From contig JASJBQ010000004.1 of the NCBI GenBank assembly GCA_030066455.1, positions 1-47,400 on the forward strand: a stretch of DNA of 47,400 nt. Reading direction: 5' to 3'. The notes under the pieces are model-generated. The model was not told the origin of the DNA. It ran no database searches and was given only the letters and a program-made list of their open reading frames with translations. Positions within the stretch are counted from its first letter, which is position 1; each line of letters begins with the position of its first letter. A program made the position numbers and the translations under genes. This document shows positions 45,858 through 47,400 of the stretch, one piece after another. The stretch comes from Desulfobacterales bacterium. Lineage in GTDB: Bacteria; Desulfobacterota; Desulfobacteria; Desulfobacterales; UBA5852.

Positions 45858-47400
45858 GGGAGCGCTTGCCTTCCTCTGCGAGAATCGCTTTGTGGCTCAG
45901 CCGGATCTTGCCGTCCCGGTTGATTTCAAGCACCTTGACCCGAAGGCTGTCTCCCTCCTTGACGATGTCGGAAACGTTGTTGACCCGGTGGGTGGCCAGC
46001 TGGGAAATGTGACAGAGGCCGTCCGTGCCGGGCAGGATCTGCACGAAGGCGCCGAAATCCATCACCTTGACCACGGTACCCTCGTAGATTTTACCGACTT
46101 CGGGCTCCTGGGTGATTTCCTCGACCATCTTGATGGCCGCGTCGCCGTCCTCTTTGGATACGGCGGCAATCTTGACGATGCCGGCGTCATCGATTTCAAC
46201 CCGGGTATTGGTTTCGGTCTGGATCGCGCGGATGGTCTTCCCGCCGGGGCCGATGATTTCCCGGATCTTGTCGGGGTGCACTTCCATCGTCAGGATGGCC
46301 GGAGCGTAAGGGGAAATCTTGTCACGCGGCACCGCGATGGCCTCGTTCATTTTGCCCAGGATATGCAGCCGTCCGACGCGGGCCTGCTCCAGGGCTTTTT
46401 CCATGATGTCGCGCGAGAGCTCAAGAATCTTGATGTCCATCTGCAGCGCGGTCACCCCCTCGGCCGTGCCGGCAACCTTGAAGTCCATGTCGCCCGTGTG
46501 GTCTTCGTCGCCCAGAATGTCGGAAAGGATCACGACATTGTCGTCCTCCTTGACCAGGCCCATGGCGATGCCGGCCACCGGGGCCTTGATCGGCACGCCG
46601 CCGTCCATGAGGGCCATGGTGCCCGAGCAGACCGTGCCCATCGAAGATGAACCGTTGGATTCGAGGACTTCCGAAACCAGGCGGATGGTGTAATCAAAGT
46701 CTTCCTTGTCGGGTAAAATGCGTTCCAGCGCCCGGGTGGAGAGACCGCCGTGGCCGATATCCCGCCGGCTGGGGCCACCGATGCGCCGCACCTCGCCCAC
46801 TGAATAGGGCGGGAAATTGTAGTGCAGCATGAACGGACGGAATTCTTCTCCGCTGAGGGTTTCGACCCGCTGTTCGTCCTGGCCGGAGCCCAGGGTCAGC
46901 ACGCCGAGCACCTGGGTTTCGCCGCGGGTGAACAGGGCGCTGCCGTGGGGGCGGGGCAGGAGGCCGACCTCGCAATTGATCGGGCGGACCTCGTCGAAAC
47001 GGCGTCCGTCCAGTCGGCGGCCCTCTTCCAGGATGATCTTGCGGCAGATCTTTTTCTGGAGATCGCCCAGGATCTCGAAGACCTCGCCCCGGCGTTCGGC
47101 CAGATCGTCACCCAGCTCTTCGAAAACCGCGTGCTTGACGGCCCGCAGGGCGTTGTTGCGCTCGACCTTGGTGGGCACCAGAGCGGCTGCGTGCAGGCGC
47201 TCGGCGGCCTTGGTGGCAAGCAGGGCGGCGAGCTCCTCATCCTTTTCCGGCGGGGCAAATTCGCGCTTGGCCTGCCCGCACTCGGCCTGCATTGCCTCCT
47301 GCATGTCGATGATCGGCTGCATGGCCTGATGACCGAAAAAGATGGCTTCGAGCATGTCGGCTTCGCTCACGATGTTGCCGCCGCCTTCGACCATAACGAT
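45838..47400 (-). CDS. pnp: Polynucleotide phosphorylase, 5' end outside window
   Basis: C-terminal about 520 residues of a roughly 700-residue 3'-5' exoribonuclease that phosphorolyses RNA. Present: the end of the first RNase PH-like region, the helical domain, the second RNase PH domain ([59 protein letters not shown]), the KH domain ([15 protein letters not shown]) and an S1 domain ([17 protein letters not shown]). The frame remains open through base 47400. Its stop overlaps the M16 gene by 20 bp. Confidence 0.96.
   Translation of the reverse strand: MVMVEGGGNIVSEADMLEAIFFGHQAMQPIIDMQEAMQAECGQAKREFAPPEKDEELAALLATKAAERLHAAALVPTKVERNNALRAVKHAVFEELGDDLAERRGEVFEILGDLQKKICRKIILEEGRRLDGRRFDEVRPINCEVGLLPRPHGSALFTRGETQVLGVLTLGSGQDEQRVETLSGEEFRPFMLHYNFPPYSVGEVRRIGGPSRRDIGHGGLSTRALERILPDKEDFDYTIRLVSEVLESNGSSSMGTVCSGTMALMDGGVPIKAPVAGIAMGLVKEDDNVVILSDILGDEDHTGDMDFKVAGTAEGVTALQMDIKILELSRDIMEKALEQARVGRLHILGKMNEAIAVPRDKISPYAPAILTMEVHPDKIREIIGPGGKTIRAIQTETNTRVEIDDAGIVKIAAVSKEDGDAAIKMVEEITQEPEVGKIYEGTVVKVMDFGAFVQILPGTDGLCHISQLATHRVNNVSDIVKEGDSLRVKVLEINRDGKIRLSHKAILAEEGKRSHGHRRK

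Overview
The window looks like chromosomal DNA of a GC-rich sulfate-reducer-type bacterium of the Desulfobacterota (Desulfobacteraceae/Desulfosarcinaceae-like). This is inferred from gene content: a sirC-ccsA-hemA cluster, two acetyl-CoA hydrolase/transferase-family proteins (one fused to a GNAT domain), a LUD-domain protein, rubrerythrin, a DUF3783 protein, a dienoyl-CoA-isomerase-type crotonase, and several proteins of types common in that group. No database search was possible. No rRNA, tRNA, CRISPR array, intact insertion sequence or phage was seen.

Layout. 1-2173: the end of rlmN converges on a PP-loop tRNA-thiolation-like gene; endonuclease III diverges from it. 2174-2833: gene-free, holding a structured hairpin element and a 127-bp element with 20-bp inverted termini that runs into the hemA stop. 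2830-7547: minus-strand operon DHH phosphoesterase - MBL hydrolase - sirC - ccsA - hemA (tetrapyrrole and cytochrome c assembly). 7799-10625: acyl-CoA transferase, agmatinase-family protein, rubrerythrin. 11044-14886: clpB with a visible sigma-70-type promoter, a TrmL-like methyltransferase and a pyruvate-kinase-C-terminal-domain protein. 15053-18306: amidohydrolase, a decayed DUF1349 gene in AT-richer DNA, a YkgJ-type Cys-cluster protein and a secreted 400-aa protein. 18545-24892: CoA-transferase/GNAT fusion, five-S1-domain protein, HtpX, a tiny Cys-rich protein and a GT4 glycosyltransferase. 25356-30516: membrane protein, thioredoxin reductase, class IV aminotransferase, crotonase, aldo-keto reductase. 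30611-35550: LUD protein, orphan ParM-like actin, MFS carrier, CBS-ACT protein, DJ-1/PfpI protein, small unknown. 35721-38756: a same-strand trio of DUF3783 protein, unusual enolase-superfamily protein and B12-binding radical SAM protein. 38808-42964: a translationally coupled pair of PilZ/GNAT-like protein and HD-GYP phosphodiesterase. 43245-47400: pnp (cut by the window edge) - M16 protease - dut - WalJ-like MBL hydrolase.

Most of the window is housekeeping. The parts least explained by known systems are: (i) the DUF3783 / enolase-superfamily / B12-radical-SAM cluster, whose enolase-like member lacks the usual second Lys of the KxK motif; (ii) the coupled PilZ-GNAT-like and HD-GYP pair, which pairs a putative c-di-GMP effector with a c-di-GMP-degrading enzyme carrying an unusual N-terminal sensor; (iii) the solitary actin-like ATPase; and (iv) several non-coding repeat or hairpin elements. 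Domain and residue statements were made by reading the translations by eye and need alignment to confirm.
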